NCBI RefSeq assembly: GCF_016907015.1
Contig: NZ_JAFBBE010000009.1
Span: 62,001 to 126,000, forward strand
Direction of reading: 5' to 3'
Source: Oceanisphaera litoralis
GTDB lineage: Bacteria > Pseudomonadota > Gammaproteobacteria > Enterobacterales > Aeromonadaceae
Length of the DNA: 64,000 nt
A model generated the notes under the pieces. That model saw only the letters and a program-made list of their open reading frames with translations. It had not been told where the DNA came from and did no database searches. The position numbers and the translations under genes are program-made. Every line of letters begins with the position of its first letter. Position 1 is the first letter of the stretch. This document shows, in pieces, positions 8,737 through 17,150 of this stretch.

Positions 8737-9420
8737 ATGAAACTTCTGATTATCGAAGATGAAATCAAGACCGGCGATTACCTGCAACGTGGCCTGAACG
8801 AAGCCGGTTTTGTGGTTGATCTGGCACGCAACGGGACGGACGGGCAATATCAGGCAATGAACGAGCCCTACGATCTCGTCATTCTGGATGTGATGCTGCC
8901 GGACATTGATGGTTGGCAGCTCCTTCAGTCATTAAGGAACGAAGATAAGCAGATGCCCGTGCTGTTTTTAACCGCTCGCGACAGCGTGGAAGACAGGGTC
9001 AAAGGCCTGGAACTGGGCGCGGATGACTATCTGGTCAAGCCGTTCGCCTTTTCGGAATTACTGGCCCGGGTACGTACCCTGTTGCGCAGGGGAGCCACAT
9101 CGACCTTGAAAGACTGCCTGCATGTCGCCGACCTGACCCTGGAGTTGACCAGGCGCCGGGCAATCCGGGCGGGTGAACGCATCACCCTGACCAATAAAGA
9201 ATTTGCCTTGCTTGAGCTGCTGGTGCGCAGGCAGGGAGAAGTGCTGCCCCGCTCCCTGATCGCATCCCTGGTGTGGGACATGAACTTCGACAGTGATACC
9301 AATGTCATCGATGTGGCCATCCGCCGTTTACGGGCTAAAATTGATGACGATTTTGAGCCCAAGTTGATCCAAACCGTGCGCGGCATGGGATATACCCTGG
9401 ACCTGCCGAATCACGGCTAG
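8737..9420 (+). CDS. cusR: Copper response regulator, OmpR family, CusR-like
   Basis: 227 residues with a receiver domain then a winged-helix DNA-binding domain. Receiver landmarks: IEDE near the N-terminus, phospho-accepting Asp in [10 protein letters not shown], Thr in LFLTARD and Lys in YLVKPF. The C-terminal part ([31 protein letters not shown]) is a classical OmpR/PhoB effector. Start at 8737 gives MKLLIIEDE, the family N-terminus; the longer frame to 8647 does not. It is divergent from copA across the box at 8624. The likely kinase partner lies on the far side of the cop operon, an unusual split. Confidence 0.92.
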   Translation: MKLLIIEDEIKTGDYLQRGLNEAGFVVDLARNGTDGQYQAMNEPYDLVILDVMLPDIDGWQLLQSLRNEDKQMPVLFLTARDSVEDRVKGLELGADDYLVKPFAFSELLARVRTLLRRGATSTLKDCLHVADLTLELTRRRAIRAGERITLTNKEFALLELLVRRQGEVLPRSLIASLVWDMNFDSDTNVIDVAIRRLRAKIDDDFEPKLIQTVRGMGYTLDLPNHG

Positions 9421-9468
9421 CCGCTGCATATCGGCAACACCTTGCTGTTCTGGCGGAGGAAACAGTGC

Positions 9469-9879
9469 TTACCTTTCCTCCGCCACATCATGATCCATCA
9501 TCTGCTCCATCATCATGTGCATCATGTTCATACGCTGCTCCATCATGCCCATACGCTCTTCCATGCCCATGGGTGACATCCCTTTGCGACCCGACCCCAT
9601 ACCTCCCTGACCTTTCATCATCTGCATTCCCTCCCGCATGCTCTGCCTATGGGTCTGCATCAATGCCCTGCGCTTTTCGGGATCGCTTTCCTGATTTATT
9701 TCTGCCATTAAAGCCTGCATTTTTTCCATATGCTGATGCATGGTCTGCATCTGTTCCTGGTTCATCATGCCCATCATAGCGCCGTGTCGATGTGCCCCTG
9801 ACTGCGACTGATGACTGTCGGCAAGCACTGGACCTGCCATGACAGCGGTGACCATCAACATCCTGACCAATTTTTTCAT
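9469..9879 (-). CDS. Small Met/His-rich periplasmic protein, probable copper binder
   Basis: 136 residues. A signal peptide (MKKLVRMLMVTAVMAGPVLA) precedes a mature part extraordinarily rich in Met and His, with clusters such as HRHGAMMGMMNQEQM and MNMMHMMMEQMMDHD and a charged helical middle. I do not recognise a named family; it recalls in general style SilE/PcoE/CopM-type periplasmic metal sponges. The start at 9879 has AGGG 9 nt upstream. A CusR-type box sits about 95 bp upstream, linking it to the copper regulon. An inverted repeat (9452-9462 / 9474-9484) overlaps its 3' end. Confidence 0.75.
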   Translation of the reverse strand: MKKLVRMLMVTAVMAGPVLADSHQSQSGAHRHGAMMGMMNQEQMQTMHQHMEKMQALMAEINQESDPEKRRALMQTHRQSMREGMQMMKGQGGMGSGRKGMSPMGMEERMGMMEQRMNMMHMMMEQMMDHDVAEER

Positions 9880-9973
9880 GATATTTTCCCTATCTCCCAT
9901 CCGGATAGAACCCAAAGCTATCTCCGGTAGCTGCAATGTTCAGTCTAGTTGGACAGAACAGCGGCAACGCTTC

Positions 9974-9989
9974 ATTACAGATTTGTCAT
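9974..9989. promoter_or_regulatory. Second CusR/CopR-type operator
   Basis: ATTACAGATTTGTCAT is one base from the copy at 8624-8639. It lies upstream of the Met/His-rich gene on the minus strand (start 9879) and just left of the inverted-repeat element at 10036, so copper control of that gene is likely. Confidence 0.75.
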
Positions 9990-10035
9990 TTTTATGTTGC
10001 CTCGCCCCCGGGTATGCTCCCTCGCCCACCATGGC

Positions 10036-10391
10036 CCATCCCTTTACCCATAAGTCCCTGAGTGAGTATCATCAGCATCACTGAACAACAGACATAGCGG
10101 CGGGTGGCATGGCAAGTTGGGTTGAGCAGGAGTTTGCCACGGCAGATCTGGGTGATGAGTGATTAAATCAGCGACTGGTCAAGGTCGTTGACACCCTGGC
10201 CACACAACCAGGCAAAAGCATCACCGCCGCCTGCCGTGGCTGGAGCGAGCGGCAACGCACAACACCGGGAAAGGGAGATGGCGAACCCGGGTTACAAACG
10301 CTGTGGCTGGGCCTGGAACGTTGTCATGATATGGTCTGTGCCATACAAGAAACAAAGGAATTATTGGGCTGACTTATGGGTAAAGGGATGG
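10036..10391 (+). mobile_element. 356-bp IS4-derived element with perfect 21-bp inverted repeats
   Basis: The left end (10036-10056, starting CCATCCCTTTACC) and right end (10371-10391, ending GGTAAAGGGATGG) are perfect inverted repeats of 21 bp. Between them is a reduced IS4/Tn5-type transposase frame whose stop overlaps the right repeat. It looks like a non-autonomous, MITE-sized derivative of an IS4-family element. The flanks show no target duplication, and the right end abuts a truncated merR, suggesting deletion or recombination after insertion. Confidence 0.75.
10109..10372 (+). pseudogene. Internally deleted IS4/Tn5-type transposase
   Basis: One frame reads MASWVEQEFATADLGDE, a TGA, then LNQRLVKVVDTLATQPGK and SITAACRGWSERQ, which is the N-terminal DNA-binding part of Tn5-like transposases. 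It then jumps in the same frame to GKGDGEPGLQTLWLGLERCHDMV, resembling the extreme C-terminus of the same family. The DDE catalytic core is missing. With the in-frame TGA near codon 18 and only 88 codons it cannot make transposase, but the frame across the deletion junction is kept. Confidence 0.7.
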
Positions 10392-10635
10392 CTTTAGTCT
10401 CGACGAAATCGGCGACCTGCTCCGGCTGGAAGAACGCACCCACTGTCAGGAAGCCAGCGATCTTGCCGAGTACAAGCTTTGGGACATGCGTAAAAAGATC
10501 GACAGGCTGGAGAAAATCGAGAAAGTGCTGGCCGAAATGGTCGACCAATGCCACGCACAGCAGGGCGATATCACCTGTCCGCTCATTGCGACATTGCATG
10601 ATGGAATCAGAGGGACAGGAGACCACAAAGGTTAG
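10390..10635 (+). pseudogene. merR: merR 3' fragment (mercury regulator C-terminal domain)
   Basis: 81 codons from GFSLDEIGDLLRLEERTHC to DHKG stop match the C-terminal half of mercury-type MerR. All three Hg(II)-binding cysteines of the family are kept, in ERTHC, DQCHA and ITCPL. The N-terminal helix-turn-helix half is absent and the fragment begins exactly at the right repeat of the adjacent element, with no start codon or RBS. No mer structural genes are in the window, so this is the remnant of a lost mercury locus. Confidence 0.8.
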
Positions 10636-10706
10636 CTCTTCGGGAGTTGGTATAAATTGCCAGCGAGTGATCCACGCTTACCTATATGCCCCCGGCCCTT
10701 ACCTTC

Positions 10707-11999
10707 CTAGATGTCCACACCATAAAGGCTGTCGCCAATGGGCTTGACCACGTCCTGACTGACACCGTCGACATCCCACACCTGTTGGATACCAGAAAAG
10801 ACGGCCCTGTTTCGTCCTAAATGCTTGGCCTCGTAGAGTGCGTGGTCGGCGCGAGACAGCGCCGACTCAAATCCCTCCTCTGGATTTAGACAGCAGGTTA
10901 CGCCAAGGCTGACTGTTATTTCGAGTCTATGTTTGCCGATGATAATGGGTGCATCGGCCAGGCAGCGGCGGATACGTTCGGCAAGCATCATGGCTTCCTC
11001 GCGAGTGCAACCGGGGGTCAGGACCAGAAACTCTTCCCCGCCATAGCGCCCGAAAACATCATATTCACGCAAGCGCGCGGTGACACGCCGAGACATCTCG
11101 CGCAACACCTCATCTCCGACTTGATGGCCGTAGGTGTCGTTAACAGCTTTAAAAAAATCGAGGTCGACCATGATCACCCCCAGACTGTTAACGGGCTCCT
11201 GCGGTACGTGTCGTTGCATCCGCGACAATTCCTCTTCAGCCCGATGGAGCACGGCACCTCGGTTAATTAAACCGGTCAATGTATCGGTAATAGCCTGCTG
11301 CTCTAAGCGGTTGAGCAGAGCTTTAAGCTGCTTGCTGCCCTTATTCACCACCCAAAAAGAGAGCAGAAATACACCCATAAGAATGCTCGCCAGGAGCAGC
11401 AGCGCAGAGCTGACTCGATAGGAAATCTCATTTCTGTAGCGGGTGACATCGAGATATACCTCAAAACTACCCGCGATCTCCCCCGAGATATTGTAAACGG
11501 GCAGGTAGGTTTCCACGACATCGACATCGAACCGCTGCTCCTCATGCAGGTCAATGACCAGCTCCTTGGTCACTTGGTGGGAGTCGGTCTCCCCGCGCAG
11601 GGCCTTCTCCAGGCCAGGACTGTCTTCAACCCGTATACCGATGATGTTGGCATCGGTGCTATAGATGATCACCCCGTCGAGATCAAACACCTTGATCTTG
11701 ACGATCCCGAAGAGGTGCAGCATGTCTTTGATTGTTTGATCAAAGGTATTAAATCCATGGTTGTCCATAGCGATATTTTGCTCGCCATCACTGAACAGGA
11801 GATTATAGTGCTGGGCAACAATCAGCTTCGCAATCTGATTACTATCGTATTCGGCCTCTGTCAATACGCTGTTGGTTGCAGCACGCTGTATGCCAACCCA
11901 GGTCAGGCTTAATATCAAAAAGATGGAGACAACACCGCAAATCAGCAGCAGCCGCTGCAAACTAGTAGGATCACGCTCTAGATGACTCAGTTTATGCAT
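10707..11999 (-). CDS. Membrane-bound diguanylate cyclase (GGDEF)
   Basis: 430 residues. TM1 (LLLICGVVSIFLILSLTWVGI), a periplasmic sensor region of about 180 residues, TM2 (VSSALLLLASILMGVFLLSFWVV), then a GGDEF domain. The active site is GGEEF, intact, and an RxxD inhibitory site (REYD) lies five residues before it, so the enzyme should make c-di-GMP from two GTP with product inhibition. Start at 11999 is fixed by AAGGAGGGG immediately upstream. No EAL domain. The ligand of the sensor region is unknown. Confidence 0.9.
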   Translation of the reverse strand: MHKLSHLERDPTSLQRLLLICGVVSIFLILSLTWVGIQRAATNSVLTEAEYDSNQIAKLIVAQHYNLLFSDGEQNIAMDNHGFNTFDQTIKDMLHLFGIVKIKVFDLDGVIIYSTDANIIGIRVEDSPGLEKALRGETDSHQVTKELVIDLHEEQRFDVDVVETYLPVYNISGEIAGSFEVYLDVTRYRNEISYRVSSALLLLASILMGVFLLSFWVVNKGSKQLKALLNRLEQQAITDTLTGLINRGAVLHRAEEELSRMQRHVPQEPVNSLGVIMVDLDFFKAVNDTYGHQVGDEVLREMSRRVTARLREYDVFGRYGGEEFLVLTPGCTREEAMMLAERIRRCLADAPIIIGKHRLEITVSLGVTCCLNPEEGFESALSRADHALYEAKHLGRNRAVFSGIQQVWDVDGVSQDVVKPIGDSLYGVDI

Positions 12000-12093
12000 A
12001 TCCCCTCCTTGGGTTGTATATTTTTTGCCTACTGACACCGGCAGGGCTGACGCATCAAAGTTCAAAAAATAAACACCTTAATAACGGCTGTAT

Positions 12094-12126
12094 CAAATGG
12101 GATGCCAAATGGGATGCCAAATGGGG
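12094..12126. repeat. Short 12-bp tandem repeat
   Basis: CAAATGGGATGC occurs twice in tandem followed by a partial third copy, upstream of the diguanylate cyclase gene. It is part of the 612-bp gap 12000-12611, which otherwise holds only the possible transposase relic at 12301-12504. Confidence 0.7.
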
Positions 12127-12300
12127 TATCAAAGGGCCCAGAACGAATCCATTTTAGTGGATGCTAATTATACAGTCTAGATTTTTTGAGCAGATATGAT
12201 GCTGTGAACAGGCTTTGATCGTTCATAAAACGAGCATGCGTCAGCCCTGCTGACACCGGCGGTTCAATACCGCATTCAAAAGACACGTCGCTCAATAATA

Positions 12301-12504
12301 GTGGGTCGAGCCATGTCATTGCTTGAGCAGGCTCCGGTGAGCATGACCATTGCCGCCGACACCCTCTCGGAGCATGATTTGTGCCCTTCGGTGACCGAGC
12401 TGCGAGGGCAGTAACTGTTGGCTGACGCCAATTATCTGGACCAGAACTGGCAGAGGCGCCCCCAACAACAGAGTCCCGTTTATTGCCGCCATCTCCGTCA
12501 ATGA
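12301..12504 (+). pseudogene. Possible IS4-family transposase relic
   Basis: One frame reads IAADTLSEHDLCPSVTELRGQ, a stop, then [15 protein letters not shown]. The spacing and the [10 protein letters not shown] block recall the region around the second catalytic Asp of IS4-type DDE transposases (usually ADRGY). Both flanks fall apart and no terminal repeats are seen. It may belong to the same decay zone as the element at 10036. The match is short and could be chance. Confidence 0.3.
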
Positions 12505-12611
12505 AGCAGGTAATTAGGCCCTGGCTGAGGCCCTGGATGGTTTACTGTTCTGACGTGTCTGTTTGCGCTACAATTGCCGCCCTCCCCGTTAATTTGGTTA
12601 AAAAACAAGCA

Positions 12612-13934
12612 ATGATAGACAGCAAAGTGCCGCGCATCGGGTTCGTCAGCCTGGGTTGCCCTAAAAATCTGGTCGACTCCGAACGAATTCTGACCCAGCT
12701 GCGTATCGAAGGTTATGAGGTGGTGCCTTCCTACGATGATGCCGATCTGGTGATCGTCAATACTTGCGGTTTTATCGACAGCGCCGTGCAGGAATCCCTG
12801 GAAGCGGTGGGCGAGGCCCTGAGCGAAAACGGCAAGGTCATCGTCACCGGCTGTCTGGGCGCCAAGGAAGATCAGATCCGCGAAGTGCACCCCAAGGTGC
12901 TGGAAATTACCGGCCCCCATTCCTACGAGCAGGTACTGGAGCACGTGCACCGCTATGTGCCGCGTCCGGAATACAACCCCTTCGTCAATCTGGTACCGGC
13001 ACAGGGCGTCAAGCTCACGCCCAAGCATTTCGCCTACCTGAAGATATCCGAAGGCTGTAATCACAAGTGCACCTTCTGCATCATTCCCTCGATGCGCGGC
13101 GATCTGGACAGCCGCCCCATCGGCGATGTGCTGAGCGAAGCCCGTCGCCTGGTCGACGCCGGTGTGAAGGAGCTGCTGGTGATCTCCCAGGATACCTCCG
13201 CCTACGGGGTTGATGTGAAGCACAAGACCGGTTTCGCCGACGGCATGCCGGTCAAGACTCATATTCAGGCCCTGTGCGAAGAGCTGGGCAAGATGGGCGT
13301 CTGGGTGCGGCTGCATTATGTGTATCCCTACCCGAGTGTGGATAATCTGATCCCGCTGATGCGCGACGGCAAGCTGCTGCCCTACCTGGATATTCCGCTG
13401 CAGCACGCCAGCCCGCGCATCCTCAAGCTGATGAAGCGCCCCGGCGCCGTGGATCGCACCCTGGAGCGGATCCGCAGCTGGCGTGAAATCTGCCCGGAGA
13501 TCACCATTCGCTCCACCTTCATCGTCGGCTTTCCCGGCGAGACCGAGGAAGACTTCCAGATGCTGCTCGACTTCATCGAGCAGGCCGAGCTGGATCGGGT
13601 CGGTTGCTTTACCTACAGCCCGGTAGAAGGCGCCCGCGCCAACGAGCTGGCGGATCCGGTACCGGAAGACGTCAAGCAGGAACGGTTCGAGCGCTTCATG
13701 TCGCTGCAACAGTCTATTTCTACCCGCAAGCTGGCGCAGAAAGTGGGCAAGGTGGTACAGGTGTTGATCGACGAGGTGGACGAAGAAGGCGCCATCGGTC
13801 GTTCCAGCGCCGATGCGCCGGAAATCGACGGTGTCGTCTATCTGAACGGCGAAACCGGCCTGACTCCCGGCCAGATGGTACAGGTCACCATCACCCACTC
13901 CGACGAATACGATCTCTGGGGTGAACTGGCCTGA
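12612..13934 (+). CDS. rimO: Ribosomal protein S12 methylthiotransferase RimO
   Basis: 440 residues, the usual RimO length. It adds a methylthio group to the beta-carbon of the conserved Asp of ribosomal protein S12 (Asp88 in E. coli; Asp89 when counting the initiator Met), using two [4Fe-4S] clusters and SAM. An N-terminal UPF0004 domain ([30 protein letters not shown] carry the first cluster's cysteines) is followed by a radical SAM core with CNHKCTFC and a C-terminal TRAM domain. The start at 12612 gives [16 protein letters not shown]; its RBS is weak. The frame extends upstream to 12483 but that part is not conserved-looking. A strong terminator follows. Confidence 0.96.
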   Translation: MIDSKVPRIGFVSLGCPKNLVDSERILTQLRIEGYEVVPSYDDADLVIVNTCGFIDSAVQESLEAVGEALSENGKVIVTGCLGAKEDQIREVHPKVLEITGPHSYEQVLEHVHRYVPRPEYNPFVNLVPAQGVKLTPKHFAYLKISEGCNHKCTFCIIPSMRGDLDSRPIGDVLSEARRLVDAGVKELLVISQDTSAYGVDVKHKTGFADGMPVKTHIQALCEELGKMGVWVRLHYVYPYPSVDNLIPLMRDGKLLPYLDIPLQHASPRILKLMKRPGAVDRTLERIRSWREICPEITIRSTFIVGFPGETEEDFQMLLDFIEQAELDRVGCFTYSPVEGARANELADPVPEDVKQERFERFMSLQQSISTRKLAQKVGKVVQVLIDEVDEEGAIGRSSADAPEIDGVVYLNGETGLTPGQMVQVTITHSDEYDLWGELA

Positions 13935-13954
13935 TCGCCATCACCTCCTGCAAC

Positions 13955-13978
13955 AGCCCCGGCAACGGGGCTTTTTTA
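13955..13978 (+). terminator. rimO terminator
   Basis: AGCCCCG / CGGGGCT stem with a GCAA tetraloop and a T-run, 21 nt after the rimO stop. Confidence 0.92.
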
Positions 13979-14203
13979 TATCCGTCTCTTTTGTATCCAT
14001 AAACTGATAGCTATTTCACTGTATTTGTTGCTAAACAACATTTCTGTTGCTGCTATTTTCATCCGGCCATGGTTTTTCTCGAACTCAGTCATACTTTGGT
14101 CCAGTGAGACTCTTCAGCCAATCGATTGTCCTGTATACTGGTTGTTGATTTTCACGCCGTCCAGGGTCAGTCCTGGCCCGTCTCATCGAGCCCGGTAGTC
14201 CAG

Positions 14204-15055
14204 ATGAATACATTAGAAAAAATTACAAAAAGTATCGAAAGTTTCAGCAAGTCTGAAAGAAAAGTGGCAGAAGTGATCCTTGCCTCACCTCAGACCGCCA
14301 TCCATTCCAGCATTGCCACCCTGGCCAAGCTGGCAGATGTGAGCGAGCCGACCGTCAATCGCTTTTGCCGCCGGCTCGACACCAAGGGATTCCCCGACTT
14401 CAAGCTGCATCTGGCCCAGAGCCTGGCCAACGGTACGCCCTATGTCAGCCGGCAGGTGGAAGAAGACGACAGCCCCGAGTCCTATACCGCCAAGATTTTT
14501 GAATCCAGCATGGCGTGTCTGGACTCGGCCCGTAACACCCTGGATCCACAAGCGGTCAATCGCTGCGTCGACTTGCTGACCCAGGCCAAGAAGTTGTCCT
14601 TCTTCGGTCTGGGCGCCTCGTCGGCCGTGGCCCACGATGCCATGAACAAATTCTTCCGCTTCAATGTGCCGGTACTGTGTTTCGACGATGTGGTGATGAT
14701 GCGCATGAGCTGCATCAACAGCTCGGAAGGCGATGTAGTGGTGCTGATCTCTCACACCGGCCGCACCAAGGCGCTGGTGGAAATTGCCCAGCTGGCCCGC
14801 CAGAACGATGCCATCGTGATCGGCCTGACTGCCAAAGACTCTCCTCTTGCGCGGGAATGCACCATGGTATTGTCGATGGATGTGTCGGAGGACACCGACG
14901 TTTACCTGCCGATGGCCTCACGTTTGGCTCAAATGGTGCTTATTGACGTACTGGCCACCGGCTTTATTTTGCGTCGTGGCAGCAAATTCCGGGAGAACCT
15001 GAGAAAAGTTAAAGAAGGGATCAAAAATTCACGCTTTGATAACCCACATCTTTGA
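14204..15055 (+). CDS. hexR: HexR-type transcriptional regulator (RpiR family)
   Basis: 283 residues. An N-terminal HTH_6 domain (SERKVAEVILASPQTAIHSSIATLAKLADVSEPTVNRFCRR) is followed by a SIS sugar-phosphate-binding domain (FFGLGASSAVAHDA, VVLISHTGRTKALVEIA). HexR senses 2-keto-3-deoxy-6-phosphogluconate and controls central carbon genes in gammaproteobacteria. Start at 14204 gives MNTLEKITKSIESFSKSE, the family N-terminus. pykA follows in the same direction 313 bp downstream, a classical hexR-pyk neighbourhood that supports the assignment. A HexR operator was not confidently identified. Confidence 0.93.
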   Translation: MNTLEKITKSIESFSKSERKVAEVILASPQTAIHSSIATLAKLADVSEPTVNRFCRRLDTKGFPDFKLHLAQSLANGTPYVSRQVEEDDSPESYTAKIFESSMACLDSARNTLDPQAVNRCVDLLTQAKKLSFFGLGASSAVAHDAMNKFFRFNVPVLCFDDVVMMRMSCINSSEGDVVVLISHTGRTKALVEIAQLARQNDAIVIGLTAKDSPLARECTMVLSMDVSEDTDVYLPMASRLAQMVLIDVLATGFILRRGSKFRENLRKVKEGIKNSRFDNPHL

Positions 15056-15065
15056 TGTTGATCAA
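15052..15065 (+). promoter_or_regulatory. FNR/Anr-type box at the hexR stop codon
   Basis: TTGATGTTGATCAA is an exact match to the FNR half-site dyad TTGAT-N4-ATCAA. It overlaps the hexR stop codon and lies about 300 bp upstream of pykA. Oxygen-responsive control of pykA is possible, but the distance is long. Confidence 0.5.
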
Positions 15066-15368
15066 ATGACCATAAAAAGCGGTCATTTATGTGACGCCGC
15101 CTACACTTATTCATTTTCTTCGGTTATTATCGATAACAATTTCACAAACCCGGTTCACAAACCCGGTTCATAAACCAAGGATGCAGCATCAGACCGTGAG
15201 CAAGCCACTCCACACCCATAGAGCGTCTGTCATCACGACATCTTCTCCGGCTGTCACCCTCTCGTCTGCAGACGTCCATTGTGCTTCTATTTATTGCGGC
15301 CTGCCAGGTTCTAAATACCGCGCAACCTCCCCCTTTTTATGTGATCTACCCTTCAATTGGAGTCTCTT
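15066..15368. other. hexR-pykA intergenic region with repeats
   Basis: Contains an inverted repeat AAATGACC / GGTCATTT (15064-15088) that could end hexR transcripts weakly, and a short direct repeat, CACAAACCCGGTT-like units near 15142-15175. No further gene is visible. Confidence 0.5.
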
Positions 15369-16808
15369 ATGTTAAGACGTACCAAGATAGTTACTACCCT
15401 GGGTCCGGCTACCGATCGCGACAATAATCTCGAAGAAATCATCAAGGCCGGTGCCAACGTGGTGCGTATGAACTTCTCCCACGGCACCGCCGAAGATCAC
15501 TTGCAGCGTGCCAACCAGGTACGTGACATCGCCAAGAAACTGGGTAAGCACGTCGCTATTCTGGGCGATCTGCAGGGCCCCAAGATCCGCGTGTCGACCT
15601 TTAAAGACGGCAAAATCCAGCTCAGCATCGGTGACAAGTTCGTGCTGGATGCGGATCTGGCCAAGGGGGCCGGCGACCGGCACCAGGTGGGTATCGACTA
15701 TAAAGACCTGCCGAAAGACGTGAAAACCGGCGACATTCTGCTGCTCGACGATGGTCGGGTGCAACTGCGGGTGGAAGGCGTAGAGGGCAACAAGGTACTG
15801 ACCGAAGTGACCGTGGCCGGCCCCCTGTCCAACAACAAGGGCATCAACAAGAAAGGCGGCGGACTTTCCGCTCCGGCCCTGACCGAAAAAGATAAAGAAG
15901 ACATCATTACCGCCGCCAAAATCGGTGTCGACTATCTGGCCGTGTCTTTCCCTCGTACCGGTGAAGACATGCGCATTGCCCGCGACCTGGCCCGTGCCGC
16001 CGGCAGCAATGCCAAAATGGTGGCCAAAGTCGAACGGGCCGAGGCCGTGGCCACCGATGCCGCCATGGAAGACGTGATCCTGGCCTCCGACGTGGTCATG
16101 GTTGCCCGGGGCGACCTGGGGGTTGAAATCGGTGACTCCGAGCTGGTGGGCGTTCAGAAGAAGCTGATCCGTACCTCTCGCCGCCTGAACCGTGTGGTCA
16201 TTACCGCCACCCAGATGATGGAATCGATGATCACGGCGCCGCTGCCGACCCGTGCCGAAGTCATGGACGTGGCCAACGCCGTGCTGGATGGCACCGATGC
16301 GGTGATGCTGTCTGCCGAAACCGCCGCCGGCGATTTCCCGGTCGAAACCGTGAAAGCCATGGCCGAAGTCTGTCTGGGCGCCGAAAAGCACCCCAGCGTC
16401 AACGTGTCCAACCACCGCATGAACTTTACCTTCACCTCGGTGGAAGAAACCGTCGCCATGTCTACCATGTATGCGGCCAACCACCTGCAGGGCGTGAAGG
16501 CCATCGTCGCGCTGACTCGCTCCGGCACCACGCCGCTGCTGCTGTCTCGCGTGAGCTCCGGTCTGCCGATTTTCTCCCTGTCGGGTGAAGAAAAGACCCT
16601 GGCCTGGAGCAATATGTACCGCGGTGTGACGCCGGTTTACTTCAAGAGCGATTCAACCAAGAGCAGCACCGAAATCAGTCGTGAAGCGCTGGCAACCCTG
16701 AAGAAAGCCGGTTACGTGAACAGCGGTGACCTGGTACTGCTCACCCATGGCGATACCATGGAAGTGGTCGGCAGCACCAACACCTGCAAGATCCTGATCG
16801 TCGAATAA
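15369..16808 (+). CDS. pykA: Pyruvate kinase (PykA type)
   Basis: 479 residues. It transfers phosphate from PEP to ADP, giving pyruvate and ATP, the last step of glycolysis. [20 protein letters not shown] and [10 protein letters not shown] follow the PykA (type II, AMP-activated) form rather than PykF. The PK signature appears as [11 protein letters not shown] with the catalytic Lys, and the C-terminal allosteric domain is complete. Start at 15369 has GGAG 6 nt upstream; a TTG at 15357 is in frame but unlikely. Adjacent hexR suggests control by the Entner-Doudoroff intermediate KDPG. Confidence 0.95.
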   Translation: MLRRTKIVTTLGPATDRDNNLEEIIKAGANVVRMNFSHGTAEDHLQRANQVRDIAKKLGKHVAILGDLQGPKIRVSTFKDGKIQLSIGDKFVLDADLAKGAGDRHQVGIDYKDLPKDVKTGDILLLDDGRVQLRVEGVEGNKVLTEVTVAGPLSNNKGINKKGGGLSAPALTEKDKEDIITAAKIGVDYLAVSFPRTGEDMRIARDLARAAGSNAKMVAKVERAEAVATDAAMEDVILASDVVMVARGDLGVEIGDSELVGVQKKLIRTSRRLNRVVITATQMMESMITAPLPTRAEVMDVANAVLDGTDAVMLSAETAAGDFPVETVKAMAEVCLGAEKHPSVNVSNHRMNFTFTSVEETVAMSTMYAANHLQGVKAIVALTRSGTTPLLLSRVSSGLPIFSLSGEEKTLAWSNMYRGVTPVYFKSDSTKSSTEISREALATLKKAGYVNSGDLVLLTHGDTMEVVGSTNTCKILIVE

Positions 16809-16830
16809 GCCTTCCGCTTTACTGACGTTA

Positions 16831-16857
16831 AAAGCCGTCCTTCGGGACGGCTTTCTT
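16831..16857 (+). terminator. pykA terminator
   Basis: AAAGCCGTCC / GGACGGCTTT stem with TTCG loop, then TCTTGTTTT, 23 nt after the pykA stop. Confidence 0.88.
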
Positions 16858-16924
16858 GTTTTATGGCTTTCATTGTTCCGCCGGCGCAAACCCACCGGCG
16901 AATCGAAATTGACAGGCATGGCGC

Positions 16925-17146
16925 CATACAGTCCCCTCCCCTTTAACACCGCACCAGCAGAATACCTGCGGAGTGCAACGCAAGGGGAGGGTTAGGGAGA
17001 GGTTGCTGCTGCATATTCGCATGTTCCCCTGGCTCAATGCCTCGATCTGCAGCGACACCCCCTCCCAGCCTCCCCCTGGCGAAAACCCGCCGTTTGCCTG
17101 TAGCCCCACAGCCAAGGGGGAGGAGCGGTTCGGCGGCACCGACAAA
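16925..17146. repeat. GGGGAGG-type imperfect inverted repeats, intergenic
   Basis: In the 342-bp gap between pykA and the convergent fadE, CCCCTCCCCTTT (around 16931) pairs with AAGGGGAGGG (around 16981), and CCCTCCCAGCCTCCCCC (around 17060) pairs partly with AAGGGGGAGG (around 17114). This looks like dispersed repeat DNA rather than a gene; no ORF with family resemblance was found. Confidence 0.5.
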
Positions 17147-17150
17147 AAAC

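Noticed and set aside
12498-13898. Long minus-strand open frame of 466 codons opposite rimO
   Set aside because: It is the antisense shadow of rimO, which has clear radical SAM motifs; the minus-strand product has no recognisable domain and no ribosome site.
15372-16484. 370-codon minus-strand frame opposite pykA
   Set aside because: Gly/His-rich composition typical of an antisense frame in GC-rich genes; pyruvate kinase is certain on the plus strand.
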